NCBI GenBank assembly: GCA_041687115.1
Contig: JAWLCP010000004.1
Location: forward strand, 1 to 64,000
DNA: 64,000 bases
Origin: SKLM01 sp041687115
Lineage (GTDB): Bacteria > Chloroflexota > Anaerolineae > B4-G1
Direction: 5' to 3'
The notes beneath the pieces are model-generated. The model was not told where the DNA came from. It saw only the letters and a list, made by a program, of their open reading frames with translations, and did no database searches. Both the position numbers and the translations under genes were made by a program. Every line of letters begins with the position of its first letter. Position 1 is the first letter of the stretch. Below, one piece after another: positions 17,612 through 26,974 of this stretch.

Positions 17612-18493
17612 ATGTCCAAGGTCAAGCGAGCCATTCTGCTCTCGTTTCGCCTGGCACTCACGTGCGTAGCTATGGGGGTCGCCTACCTCCTGAGCACGAT
17701 GGTCATTGGCGAGACCAACGTACCGATGACGGCAGAGGAGGCGGGTCAGGCCGGTATAGCGCTCGTGTTTGTCTCCTCAGTTAATGCGCTGGTGCTGTCG
17801 TCAATCATCCTGCGGTCGCCCCGGCACGGGTTGAAGCTCATCGGCCTGGTGATCCTGGTTCAGTTCGGCGTAGAGACGCTGATGACGCAGATCGAGACAC
17901 TGTACTTCAACAGCGCACTAAGGATGGGAAGTGGTGAGTTTGCTGCTATTGTCGCTGCAGGTGCCCTCCGGGCGCTGATCTTCTCGCCTCTTGCCGTTCT
18001 CATTCTGGGGAAGACGAGGAAGTCGGTGAAGCCGGAGGAGCAGAGGGCGACGGCAGCTCTGTCCAGCCGGGTCAAGCGCTTCGCTGCGCTGGCGGTGTTC
18101 TACGTGGTTGTCTACTTCTTCTTCGGCTACTTCGTGGCTTGGCAGTGGGAGGAGACGCGCACGTTCTACGCGGGGAATACCGCCATTGAGCCGTTTCTCA
18201 GACACTTCGGCGATCTCTTCCTCAGGGAGGATCCGGTCATCATCCCATTCCAACTGCTGCGAGGCGCGTTGTGGACCGGGCTTGCCCTTGTCATCGTGCG
18301 TATGATACGGGCCAGCCGGTGGGGAACCTCGCTGGCAGTGGCCTTGACGTTTGCGGTGCTGCTATCCCTGCCGATTGGACTGTTTCCCAATCCATACATG
18401 CCGCCGATGGTGCGCCAGGCGCACTTCTATGAACTGGCCTCCTCTATGCTAGTATTTGGCGGCATCGCAGGTTGGGTCTTGCACACCAACTGA
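17612..18493 (+). CDS. Polytopic membrane protein of unknown function
   Basis: A 293-aa protein with about seven predicted helices, one long polar loop around residues 150-165 and a conserved-looking WQWEETRTFY stretch after helix five. ATG 17612 is chosen because of AGGAGGCGAG just upstream; an in-frame ATG at 17588 overlaps that site. I recognise no domain. Homologous small membrane genes follow, so it may be part of a membrane-protein operon starting at 16556. Confidence 0.75.
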   Translation: MSKVKRAILLSFRLALTCVAMGVAYLLSTMVIGETNVPMTAEEAGQAGIALVFVSSVNALVLSSIILRSPRHGLKLIGLVILVQFGVETLMTQIETLYFNSALRMGSGEFAAIVAAGALRALIFSPLAVLILGKTRKSVKPEEQRATAALSSRVKRFAALAVFYVVVYFFFGYFVAWQWEETRTFYAGNTAIEPFLRHFGDLFLREDPVIIPFQLLRGALWTGLALVIVRMIRASRWGTSLAVALTFAVLLSLPIGLFPNPYMPPMVRQAHFYELASSMLVFGGIAGWVLHTN

Positions 18494-18585
18494 GGCAGCG
18501 GACGAACGTCCTTCATTGGCCGGACGAGCTGCCTGGTACCCATGGTTTGAAGATGGGGAAGGAAGGATAGAAGAGGCGCCATCAC

Positions 18586-18774
18586 ATGAAGAGGTCTCGG
18601 TTCATCGTTAGCATCGCCATGTTGATCGTCGGCATCGCCCTGGTCGCCGTGGCTGTGCTGATGGTCCTGTTTGGAAACGACTCTAGCGCCGTCGCAGCGC
18701 CGATCGGTGTCCCTGGTCTGGCGCTTATCGCAGCCTCGGGTCTGGTGCTCACCGCGCCCTCGCGGAGGCAGTAG
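18586..18774 (+). CDS. Small two-helix membrane protein
   Basis: A 62-aa protein: basic start, helix one (VSIAMLIVGIALVAVAVLM), a short polar turn (FGNDSS), helix two and a basic end (SRRQ). It is a paralogue of the 52-aa protein at 42516: both have SRFIV, AVLM-LF and a second helix ending in arginines. No family name is known to me. The pair argues that this short gene is real. Confidence 0.65.
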   Translation: MKRSRFIVSIAMLIVGIALVAVAVLMVLFGNDSSAVAAPIGVPGLALIAASGLVLTAPSRRQ

Positions 18775-18939
18775 ATCGCCCATCTGCCCCGGAAGCGCTG
18801 ACCGCTGCGAGCTAAGTCCCCAGGTCGTCCGGGATGGGTCGTGGAAAGCCGCTTCAGGGCCCTTCTGTCATTGGGAGCCGGGAGGGGCGGGAGAAGCAAG
18901 ATCGGTTGCGTGAGACAGTGAATAGGGGAGGACCCGACG

Positions 18940-19770
18940 ATGGCGAGACAGAAGACTCCGTGGTTGTATCTTATTATGGCCTACGGGCTGGCCTGGCTCT
19001 TCTGGATCCCGGTGGCGCTTACCGGCCGGGACTATCAGGCCTCGCCTATTCTACTCCTGCTGACGTTGATAGGCGTCTTCGGACCCGGTCTGGCGGGCAT
19101 CATCCTCACCTACGCCCGGGAGGATCGAGGAGGGCGACGCGACTTCTGGCGACGGACCTTCGATCTGCGCCGCACTCGTCCCCGCTGGTACGTGCTGATC
19201 GTCGTCCTCTGGCCAGCCGGGCACCTGGTGAGCACCGCCGTCAGTCGGTTGCTGGGGGCCTCGCTGCCGGACCCTCCGCTTCTGCGGGAGCTGGCCGCCC
19301 AACCGGTTACCATTCCGGTGGTCCTGGTCCTCTATCTCCTCCAGGCCGGGCTTGAGGAGCTGGGCTGGAGGGGCTACATGCTCGAGCGGGTCCAGCGTAC
19401 CCGGGGGCCTGTAGAGAGCTCACTGATCGTGGGACTCTTCCACGCCTTCTGGCACCTCCCGATGTTCTGGGTCGTGGGGACGAACCAGATAGAGATTGGG
19501 TTCGGGCTCGATTTCCTGCTATTCATCGCCACCGCGGTCTCGTCGTCCTTCTACGCGACGTGGTGCTACAACGACAACGGCCGCAGCACGCTGGCGGCCA
19601 CGCTGCTGCACTGGACGGGCAACCTGTGCATCGATCTATGCACCGACGGGCCCGGTACGCTGGAGTACCGTGTCTACACGGTGGTGATGGTACTGGGTGC
19701 CCTGGCGATCGGGGCGGTGTGGAGCGAACGGGCCGGGAAGGGCAAGCGAGCTCGGGTGGTGGGTGCCTAG
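18940..19770 (+). CDS. CPBP family intramembrane glutamic endopeptidase
   Basis: A 276-aa membrane protein with about eight helices and the three CPBP (Abi) motifs: EELGWRGYMLER (motif 1, with the catalytic Glu pair), FHAFWHLP (motif 2) and LLHWTGN (motif 3). Members cleave membrane substrates or give immunity to bacteriocins. ATG 18940 follows GGGGAGGACC. A second, distinct CPBP gene follows at 19908, and a broken one lies at 42970. Substrate is unknown. Confidence 0.9.
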   Translation: MARQKTPWLYLIMAYGLAWLFWIPVALTGRDYQASPILLLLTLIGVFGPGLAGIILTYAREDRGGRRDFWRRTFDLRRTRPRWYVLIVVLWPAGHLVSTAVSRLLGASLPDPPLLRELAAQPVTIPVVLVLYLLQAGLEELGWRGYMLERVQRTRGPVESSLIVGLFHAFWHLPMFWVVGTNQIEIGFGLDFLLFIATAVSSSFYATWCYNDNGRSTLAATLLHWTGNLCIDLCTDGPGTLEYRVYTVVMVLGALAIGAVWSERAGKGKRARVVGA

Positions 19771-19907
19771 AGGAGCTCGAGCAGGTTCCAGTGGGAGAAG
19801 GATGGATGGATAGCGAGTAGAAGCGTCGATGGTCTACGACCCGGACACAGGCACCGTCACCCAGCAGTGGGTCATCTATACGCCGGCCGAATCACAGGGA
19901 GGGAATT

Positions 19908-20684
19908 GTGAGCGGAGAGACCAAGTTGAAGCCGATGCCCCTGTGGCTGTCAGCGCTGTTCTTCGGTGTGCCCACTACGATCGGCGTCGTCGCCTTGTAC
20001 GTCGTGATGCCAGCCCTGGCTCACTCCGGACTCTCCCTTTTCTGGAACTACATGCTGACCGTGGTGGCGATGTTCCCCCTGCTGCTTGGTGCCGCGCTCG
20101 TTGGCTATCGCGTGGAGGGACGCGCCTTCTCTTGGGATGGTCTCCGTAGCCGTTTCCGCATCTTCCGGCTCGACCGGGAGGACTGGCCGTGGACGGCCGG
20201 CTTGCTGGTCGTCTATGTGGGAGGGCAGCTGCTGCTCATGCCGACGGCGAAGTGGCAGGCGTCGGTTCTGCCGATTCCACTTCCCGAGGGGCTTCCGCAC
20301 GCCCTCGACCCTCGGGTGGCGAAGACGTCCATTCCTGCAGACTTCCTTGGCGTCCCGCTGCGAGGGAACTGGGGCATGGCGCTGGTGTACTTGCTGATCC
20401 TGAGCTTGAACGTCGTCGGGGAGGAACTCTGGTGGAGAGGCTACGTGCTCCCACGGCAGGAGCTTGTTCACGGCAGATGGACGTGGTTGGTGCACGGGAT
20501 CCTGTGGACGCTGTTCCACGCCCCATTCTGGTGGAATTTGATCGCACTCCTGCCCTCGACGCTGTCTCTGTCATTCGTCTCGTCGCGCTTCGGTAAGACG
20601 ACACCGGGCATCATTGTGCACTTCGTGAACAACGGGCTCGGATATGTCATGATCCTCCTTGGCATCCTGGGACTAGGATCCTGA
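19908..20684 (+). CDS. CPBP family intramembrane glutamic endopeptidase
   Basis: A 258-aa membrane protein with about seven helices. Motif 1 reads GEELWWRGYVLPRQE, motif 2 LFHAPFWW and motif 3 IVHFVNNGLGY, matching CPBP proteases. The GTG start at 19908 follows AGGGAGGG. It lies 137 bases after another CPBP gene but is not a close copy of it. The intergenic DNA contains a 26-codon open stretch (from 19829) of unknown origin. Confidence 0.9.
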   Translation: MSGETKLKPMPLWLSALFFGVPTTIGVVALYVVMPALAHSGLSLFWNYMLTVVAMFPLLLGAALVGYRVEGRAFSWDGLRSRFRIFRLDREDWPWTAGLLVVYVGGQLLLMPTAKWQASVLPIPLPEGLPHALDPRVAKTSIPADFLGVPLRGNWGMALVYLLILSLNVVGEELWWRGYVLPRQELVHGRWTWLVHGILWTLFHAPFWWNLIALLPSTLSLSFVSSRFGKTTPGIIVHFVNNGLGYVMILLGILGLGS

Positions 20685-20837
20685 CCAAGAGTATGTCCCA
20701 GGCAGCATCCGATTCGCCGATCCTTCGGCAGCCGGCGGAGACCCAGGGCCGGTGCCACCCGAACCAGGCGTACAGGCGGTGAGATACTGGAGAGCGAGTC
20801 AATAGACGGTCGCGGCGCAAAGGGAAGAGTGTCCAGC

Positions 20838-20865
20838 TTGCCCCGTAGGCAGTCGGCGATACAAT
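20838..20865 (+). promoter_or_regulatory. Predicted promoter of yjbQ
   Basis: TTGCCC (20838-20843), 16-bp spacer, TACAAT (20860-20865), about 72 bases before the GTG of yjbQ. Confidence 0.6.
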
Positions 20866-20937
20866 GGTGGTCAGAGCCGACCCCACTCCCGTTCACTCGG
20901 GCAAATCGCCTCAACACTTGGTTCGCAAGGAGGGTTC

Positions 20938-21357
<420 letters not shown>

Positions 21358-21462
21358 CAGGGCGCGGAGTTATCTTGCGCGCGCTCGCTTGAGGCTCTGC
21401 TAGGCTAGGGCGGGGCACGTTCCTGTTGGGATTGGCGGGCTTATGGTTCTAGGAGCGCTACT

Positions 21463-21780
21463 ATGAGGGACACATCGTTCCGGAGCACTGCTCTGACACG
21501 AGTCCTTAGCACATATGCCATCGTGATGTTCGCGATGATGTGGGTCGCGTTCGCTATTGCACTAGTTGTGAACCCTGAGCGGCTGGACGTGCTGTGGAAT
21601 TGGGTGCGGGCGCTGCCCTCGGTGGCCGAGATCATTGTCTGGGTGTTGTTTCTCCCTGGTATGGTGGGGCTCTGGATCTGGGAATCCTCTTGGTCAGCTC
21701 TCGTACGCCTGTTGGCATCTGCGGGAATCGTCGCCTGGACCGTCGTTGCTGTGTCCAGCTTCCTGCGAGCCGTGAGGTAG
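21463..21780 (+). CDS. Small membrane protein of unknown function
   Basis: A 105-aa protein with three hydrophobic segments (VLSTYAIVMFAMMWVAFAIA; EIIVWVLFLPGMVGLWIW; LLASAGIVAWTVVAVSSF). ATG 21463 follows TAGGAGCG. I recognise no family. It stands alone between yjbQ and the first hydrolase copy. Confidence 0.65.
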   Translation: MRDTSFRSTALTRVLSTYAIVMFAMMWVAFAIALVVNPERLDVLWNWVRALPSVAEIIVWVLFLPGMVGLWIWESSWSALVRLLASAGIVAWTVVAVSSFLRAVR

Positions 21781-21874
21781 GCTTGCCTACGCGGGCCAGG
21801 GGTCACACCAGGTGAAGCGTCCTTCGCACCAAGTTCTGGAACAGGAAGATTCCGCGTGACTGTTCACGCGACGT

Positions 21875-21931
21875 GACGAACTCGGCGGCGTCGAGCGCAA
21901 GCGCGTGCTGGTCACAATCACCGGGGAGTGA
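21875..21931 (+). pseudogene. yjbQ 3' remnant upstream of hydrolase copy 1
   Basis: The frame reads DELGGVERKRVLVTITGE and a stop, clearly the C-terminus of a YjbQ protein (compare RKRVLVKIIGE in the intact gene). It ends 56 bases before the hydrolase start. Nothing upstream of 21875 continues the homology. Confidence 0.75.
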
Positions 21932-21987
21932 GCCTCGAATGCGTTCCGAGGCACGGGGGGGACCCGCGGGGTGATCGGAGGTGTGCT

Positions 21988-22947
21988 ATGAGATCATTTC
22001 TGCTGCGCGAGTGGCAGGCGTTTCTGCGGTATGAGGAACTTCCCGGGGGCGCACCACCGATCCTCTATCTCAGCGGCCTGGGTATGCCGTCGCACGCGGT
22101 GCTTGCCGCCGTCGTGGCTCAACACGCGGTGCTGGCCGCGCGCCGCTCCGTATTCATCGACCTTCTGGGTTGCGGCTTCAGCGATGCGCCCGACGATTTC
22201 GACTACACGCTGGAGCAGCACACGCGTACGGTGGCGATGCTGCTGGACCATCTGGGCGTAGCAGGCTGCGACGTCGCGGGGTACAGCATGGGGGGAGCGG
22301 TGGCCATCACGCTGGCGGCAACCCGTCCTGATCTCGTGTCGCGTCTGGCCCTCTTGGAGGCGAACCTCGACCCTCTCGGTCCCGGCGAAGGGGCCATCAG
22401 CACGGGGATTGCCTGTCAGACCGAGGAAGCGTTCTGTGCCGAAGGGTTCGACGACTTGCTCGCCTTCTGTCGCCGAGGCGGGCTGGAGGGAGACGACACG
22501 GCAGCAGCTTTCGCCGGCGCGATCCAGGTGGCCGCGCCGCACGCCCTCCACCGCAGCGCCGTCCACCTGGTCCGAGCGACCAGGCCGACCATGCGGGAAC
22601 GGCTGTTGGAGATGGATATGCCGCGGGCCTACATCTTCGGAGAGAAGTCACTGCCCGATCCTGACTATGATGCGCTGGCTCGCGAGGGTATCCCGGTCTT
22701 GATCGTGTCCGAGGCCGCGCACGGCATGCTCTTCGACAATCCAGCCGGCGTGGCCGAGGCCCTGGCTCTATCCTTTGGGATATCACGGCGAGATGGGCGT
22801 GTCTGGCGCCCTGTGCGGCCTCCTGCCGAGAGCCCCATTGCTTCGAGATTGGCTCCTTCCGGACATCTTCACCCTCTCCTGGCTCACGCTGCTCTCATCG
22901 ATCGTAGGCACCCGCCAGATACAACATTTGTCGTACGCGACCTATGA
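21988..22947 (+). CDS. Alpha/beta hydrolase, copy 1 (altered C-terminus)
   Basis: A 319-aa alpha/beta-fold hydrolase. The nucleophile Ser sits in GYSMGGAV, the oxyanion region in LSGLGMPS, a GCGFSDAP loop follows strand three, and the catalytic His is in AAHGMLFDNPA. ATG 21988 has GGAGGT upstream. The DNA is about 98-99% identical to copy 2 at 33133 from the ATG to the codons for GVAEAL. After that the two differ: copy 2 ends ten codons later, but this copy reads 60 codons through unrelated arginine/proline-rich sequence and stops 28 bases inside the 123-nt element. So its 3' end has been replaced. Substrate is unknown. Confidence 0.88.
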   Translation: MRSFLLREWQAFLRYEELPGGAPPILYLSGLGMPSHAVLAAVVAQHAVLAARRSVFIDLLGCGFSDAPDDFDYTLEQHTRTVAMLLDHLGVAGCDVAGYSMGGAVAITLAATRPDLVSRLALLEANLDPLGPGEGAISTGIACQTEEAFCAEGFDDLLAFCRRGGLEGDDTAAAFAGAIQVAAPHALHRSAVHLVRATRPTMRERLLEMDMPRAYIFGEKSLPDPDYDALAREGIPVLIVSEAAHGMLFDNPAGVAEALALSFGISRRDGRVWRPVRPPAESPIASRLAPSGHLHPLLAHAALIDRRHPPDTTFVVRDL

Positions 22948-23042
22948 GCTCTGTGGAGAGGAACCGGCTCCGAGACGGTCCTTTCTTCGTAGGCTAATTC
23001 CGCCTTTCCTTTGATGACTGCGCCGGTGTCTCGTTGTACACT
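22920..23042 (+). repeat. 123-nt intergenic element, copy B
   Basis: Same length and order as copies A, C and D. The hairpin's right arm AGACGGTCCTT is unchanged but the left arm has decayed (8 of 11 pairs plus one wobble). The promoter-like boxes GATGAC (23013-23018) and TACACT (23037-23042) are intact with an 18-bp spacer. It precedes the NTN-hydrolase operon. Confidence 0.82.
23013..23042 (+). promoter_or_regulatory. Predicted promoter within element B
   Basis: GATGAC, 18-bp spacer, TACACT. The first gene downstream starts 233 bases later at 23275; the stretch between holds no gene that I can support. Confidence 0.5.
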
Positions 23043-23274
23043 GAGCAACAGCGGCCCCTGGACATCAGCGTGGCCCTTCTGCCGTCTCTTGGGGCAGGCT
23101 ACTTCGCGTCGGCTAGGGCAGGGATCGCCGGTGCGATCGAGAGTGGGCTGGGCCCTTCACTGCGGCAGGGACGACGGTGGCGACTGCTTCCGCGACTGAG
23201 AAAGACCGAGACCCGTCATGCAGCGGCCGATGCTGGTCACCCGGACCCAGTGGATTCAAAGGAGGAGAGAGACA

Positions 23275-24324
23275 GTGAAGCCTTTGCACAGAGAGATCAT
23301 CGTGTTTGTGGGTGTCCTGCTGCTGGTGCTGGCGATCCTCTGGGAGGTTGTCGGCTACGAGCCAGACAAATCGTGCACCATCTTCACTGCGGTCCAGGGC
23401 GACACGGTCCTGTATGGCAACAGCGAGGATCAGCACAACCCGAATCCCGTGTTAGGATTCTATCCCGCCTCAGCCGCGGGCTTCGGATCCGTGCACTTCG
23501 GCGTCCGGTCCTCTGACGGTCAGGTCAACTTCGAAGGCGCCGTGAACGACCAGGGATTGGCCTGGGACGTCAACAGCACACCCAGATTCAAGTTGACTCC
23601 GCACCGGGAGAAACCGTACTGGCTCGGGGCGGAGAACTACCTGACAACCATCACGAAGAAGGCCGCATCCGTTGAGGAGGCCATCCGGATGGCAGGCGAA
23701 TTCGACTTCGGGGGTGCGATGGAAGGCCAGATCCACATCGCCGACGCTTCCGGCGATGCGGTGGTGATCAGCGCCGGGTCCGACCGAGGGATCGCCTTCA
23801 CGCGCAAGCCAACCGGAGAGGGATATCTCCTCTCCACCAACTTCAACCTGGCTCAGCCGGAGAGAGGACCGGTGGACTGGCGTTGGGACGCAGCCCGCAC
23901 AAGACTGGACGCGCTCCGCTCAGAAAAGCCTCTGACGCCAGCCTACGCGAGGAGCATCCTGGAGGCGGTCCATCTGAAGACCCTTACCAGCTACACCCTG
24001 TACAGCAACGTGATCGACCTGAAGAACCGCACGGTGTACCTGCATTACATGTCTCAGTTCGTTGAGGTGGCCGAGATCGATATGCTGGAAGAGCTGGCCC
24101 AGGGGCAGCGGGTCGTTGAGATGCGGGAGTTCTTCAGCCCTTCTACGGCCGCGGCTGGAGACGCAGCCTACCAGCGATTCGCCACCAGATTCAGGCTGGC
24201 CAAGGTCGGCGTCGTAGCAGCTGGCTCGATGCTGGTCGTTGGGCTCACCACCCTGGTGGTCAGGAGACTCTGGAACCGGCGTGAGAAGGGTAAGTCGCCG
24301 CTCTGGGTGTCGGGGGTTTCCTGA
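23275..24324 (+). CDS. Membrane-anchored NTN-hydrolase (choloylglycine hydrolase/C45-like)
   Basis: A 349-aa protein. An N-terminal helix (9-23) is followed by KSCTIFTA, where Cys34 is the expected catalytic nucleophile, then GDTVLYGNSED, which matches the GRN-D motif of linear-amide C-N hydrolases, and later AVNDQGLAWD and LLSTNFN. A second helix near the end (about 315-333) precedes a basic tail. Members hydrolyse linear amides such as bile salt conjugates, penicillin V or acyl-homoserine lactones. In typical members Cys is residue 2 after processing; here it follows a membrane anchor, so removal of the anchor may be needed. GTG 23275 has AAAGGAGGAGA. First gene of a three-gene operon. Confidence 0.82.
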   Translation: MKPLHREIIVFVGVLLLVLAILWEVVGYEPDKSCTIFTAVQGDTVLYGNSEDQHNPNPVLGFYPASAAGFGSVHFGVRSSDGQVNFEGAVNDQGLAWDVNSTPRFKLTPHREKPYWLGAENYLTTITKKAASVEEAIRMAGEFDFGGAMEGQIHIADASGDAVVISAGSDRGIAFTRKPTGEGYLLSTNFNLAQPERGPVDWRWDAARTRLDALRSEKPLTPAYARSILEAVHLKTLTSYTLYSNVIDLKNRTVYLHYMSQFVEVAEIDMLEELAQGQRVVEMREFFSPSTAAAGDAAYQRFATRFRLAKVGVVAAGSMLVVGLTTLVVRRLWNRREKGKSPLWVSGVS

Positions 24325-24382
24325 GCAAGGCCCCATGATCGGCGTCGGAATCCGTGTGTGAGACAATGGAGGTTTGGGCACC

Positions 24383-25155
24383 ATGAATCGAAGGATGTTC
24401 CTCAAGGCGTCGGCCTCACGGCTGGTGCGCTGGCTCTTGGCGGGGCGGCCGTCTACGCCGCAACCAGAGACTCTGACGTGCTCGATGATCACTTCGAAGG
24501 TACCGAGAAGGTCTTGGTGACCCGCTTTGGCCTGGGCAAGGCCGGCGGACTCCTGGAGGAGGTGCGCCAGGAGTATGAAGCCCTCAGGCCCGAGATGCCC
24601 TACATCGGCGGAGAAGAGAATATGTTCACCGAATGGCTCACCTATGGCGTGTACTACCTGGCCGTGTATCGGGTCCTTACGGCGGAGGGACAGCGCGTCG
24701 AAGAAGTGGGCAAGGTTATCTTCGATGCGTTCCAGGCCATGGCGGATTACCCGCAGTGGTTGCTTCGTCTCGTTGGGAGCCTGAGATACAACGATCGGTA
24801 CGTGAATGGGCTCAAGGAGGCGACAGCCCGAACGCAGGAGCGTCGCTATCCCGGCGACTGGGTCGCCACGTTCCTCGAAGGCGACGGGGAAGCGTTCGAC
24901 TATGGGATAGACATCACGGAGTGCGGGATCTGCAAGTTCTATCGCGCCCAGGCCGCCGAGGAGCTGGCTCCGTATCTGTGCTTGAGCGACTACGTCGTGA
25001 GCGAGGCCTTTGAGAGAGGCCCAGTGCGATACCGAACGTTGGCCGAAGGGGCGGACGTATGTGACTTCCGCTATGGGAAAGGGCGAGAGACGTTTGTGAA
25101 CCCCCTACGGGACGGCTGGCCGCCCACGTTCCTCACCGGGAAGGAGGGACTCTAG
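24383..25155 (+). CDS. L-2-amino-thiazoline-4-carboxylate hydrolase family protein, Tat leader out of frame
   Basis: The body (about 245 aa) matches the ATC hydrolase family: MPYIGGEENMFTEWL, then the C-terminal DITECGICKFYRAQ and LCLSDY cysteine/aspartate motifs. The ATG at 24383, ten bases after GGAGG, encodes a twin-arginine start MNRRMFLKA, but the hydrophobic part of that signal (GLTAGALALGGAAVYAA) is in the +1 frame. Restoring one G near 24406 would join them into a normal Tat leader. Either the gene has a one-base deletion or there is a consensus error. The body frame is open to an upstream GTG at 24358, which lacks the twin arginine. Its stop shares a base with the next start. Confidence 0.72.
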
Positions 25156-26705
25156 TGAAGAAGGTGGTCTATGCGATCGCAGGGCTGGTGGCGGTGGCGC
25201 TGATCGCTTGGGTCGGACTGGGCGCCCTGGGTAGCAACAGGAGCCCCTTTGTCGGCCCGACGTCCGTCGAAGACCCTCTGCCCTCGGCCCTGGTCTCGGA
25301 CCTGGAGAGATACGTTGAGAAGGCGATGAGCCAGAATGGAGTCCCGGGTGTCTCGATGGTCCTCGTGCACGGCGACCAGGTCGTCTATACTCGCGGTATC
25401 GGCGTGAGGGATCTTCGGACACGGGATCCGGTTACCACCGAAACGCTCTTCGGGATCGGGTCTACCACCAAGTCGATGACGGCGGTCATGATGGCATCCC
25501 TCGTAGACGACCGTCTGATCGACTGGGACACACCGGTCACGGAGGTCATGCCAGGGTTCGCCCTATCGGACCCGGCGACCTCAGAAGCAGTCTCGTTTGA
25601 GCATACGCTGTGCATGTGTACCGGCGTTCCCCGGCGGATGGAGGAGATCTCCGTCCGCTACAGCGACATGTCCGCCGAAGATGTGATCGACTCCCTGGCA
25701 ACGATTCCGCTGTCTGACGCTTTCCAGCATCGCTTCAACTACTCCAGCCGGATGCTCGCTGCAGGAGGCTATGTGGCCGCGATGGCCGCGGGGAGCGAGT
25801 ATGGCGAACTGGCCGAGGGCTACATCAACCTGATGCAGGAACGACTGCTGGACCCGCTCAGCATGACCGCGTCGACTTTCTCCATTCCGGAGGCTGTCTC
25901 CAGCGGAGACTGCGCAACCCCATACTACTCCGCGCTCTCCGGATGCGAGGCAGTCCCGCCTGACATCGAGGGCATGTTCACACCGATTGCGCCGGCCGGG
26001 GCGATGTGGTCGAACGCTGATGATATGGCGAAGTACCTGATCATGCTGCTCAACCGCGGAGTGAGCGCCGATGGGGAGCGGGTGGTCTCTGCCGAGAACT
26101 TGGCTTACGTTTGGGAACCATGGGTGGACATAGATCCTCAGATCAGCTACGGCCTGGGCTGGCACGTCGAGGATTACCATGGGTTGACCGTCATCCACCA
26201 CCCCGGCGGCACGGTTGGCTTCGCCTCTGAGCTGGTGATCATCCCGGAGCGCAACGTCGGCTTCGCCCTCCTGACGAACCGACTGGATCAGATCAAGCCC
26301 CTTGGCAGGATGGCCACGTACCGCCTGCTGGAGATGTTGACCGGCAGTGAGCAAGTCTACGATCGGGAAACCCGCCAGGCAGCCCGGGACATCCGCCGGC
26401 AGGTGCTCTTGCTGTCCGTTCTGACCAAGAAGAGGGTGAATCCGGACAACGTCGCGCCGTACCTGGGTGTATACCACAACGACGTGCTGGGTGAGGTCGA
26501 GCTTGTCCTCCACGAGGACAACACGCTGTGGGTCGACTTCGGCGAATACGAGTCGAGCATACGTCCTCTGCGTCTTGAGGAGAACCAGTTCATCTTCCTC
26601 GAGAGTGTCTTCATCGGGAAGACACTTGCGCTGACCATGGACTCCACCGGCGAGGTCACGATGAGGTGGCCAGGTGATGAAGATGTCTACACGTTCACCG
26701 GGTGA
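25155..26705 (+). CDS. Serine hydrolase, class C beta-lactamase/esterase family
   Basis: A 516-aa membrane-anchored or secreted enzyme. Helix 4-22 is followed by a beta-lactamase-like domain with SxxK as GIGSTTKSM, the second motif as FNYSSRML (YSS instead of YxN), and HPGGTVGF in place of the KTG triad. Residues 420-516 form a C-terminal beta domain as in EstB/D-aminopeptidase-like proteins. It may cleave peptides, esters or lactams. The GTG start overlaps the stop of the preceding gene by one base and has AAGGAGGGA upstream, so it belongs to the operon of 23275. Confidence 0.87.
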   Translation: MKKVVYAIAGLVAVALIAWVGLGALGSNRSPFVGPTSVEDPLPSALVSDLERYVEKAMSQNGVPGVSMVLVHGDQVVYTRGIGVRDLRTRDPVTTETLFGIGSTTKSMTAVMMASLVDDRLIDWDTPVTEVMPGFALSDPATSEAVSFEHTLCMCTGVPRRMEEISVRYSDMSAEDVIDSLATIPLSDAFQHRFNYSSRMLAAGGYVAAMAAGSEYGELAEGYINLMQERLLDPLSMTASTFSIPEAVSSGDCATPYYSALSGCEAVPPDIEGMFTPIAPAGAMWSNADDMAKYLIMLLNRGVSADGERVVSAENLAYVWEPWVDIDPQISYGLGWHVEDYHGLTVIHHPGGTVGFASELVIIPERNVGFALLTNRLDQIKPLGRMATYRLLEMLTGSEQVYDRETRQAARDIRRQVLLLSVLTKKRVNPDNVAPYLGVYHNDVLGEVELVLHEDNTLWVDFGEYESSIRPLRLEENQFIFLESVFIGKTLALTMDSTGEVTMRWPGDEDVYTFTG

Positions 26706-26794
26706 GTACCATAGACAGGATCGATGAACATCCGTCCGTCCCATCCATCTGTTCGCAGGCGAACTCATTGCTGCGAGTGCCGAGTTCGAGGACT

Positions 26795-26902
26795 TTCCGG
26801 CGCGACGGAGACGGCGAGATCTACCTGATGGATGCCGACGGCGGCAACCGGCAGCAACTGACTGACAACTCAGTTGAAGATGAGTTCCCGGCGTGGCGGC
26901 CC
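26795..26902 (+). pseudogene. Fragment of a TolB/PD40-type beta-propeller gene
   Basis: The stretch reads as one complete PD40 repeat: DGDGEIYLMDADGGNRQQL followed by TDN...DEFPAWRP. A single repeat cannot fold as a propeller and no further repeats flank it. It lies in the 269-base gap between the serine hydrolase and the amidohydrolase and looks like the relic of a deleted gene. Confidence 0.6.
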
Positions 26903-26974
26903 GCAATGCGAGAGGAGACGGATGCGCCAGGCCCCTCTGTGATTCCAGTCCCGGGATGCGAGTGAGATCTTGAG

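Noticed and set aside
19829..19906. 26-codon open stretch before the second CPBP gene
   Set aside because: Too short, no ribosome binding site, and its continuation is a shadow of the CPBP frame; at most a relic of unknown origin.
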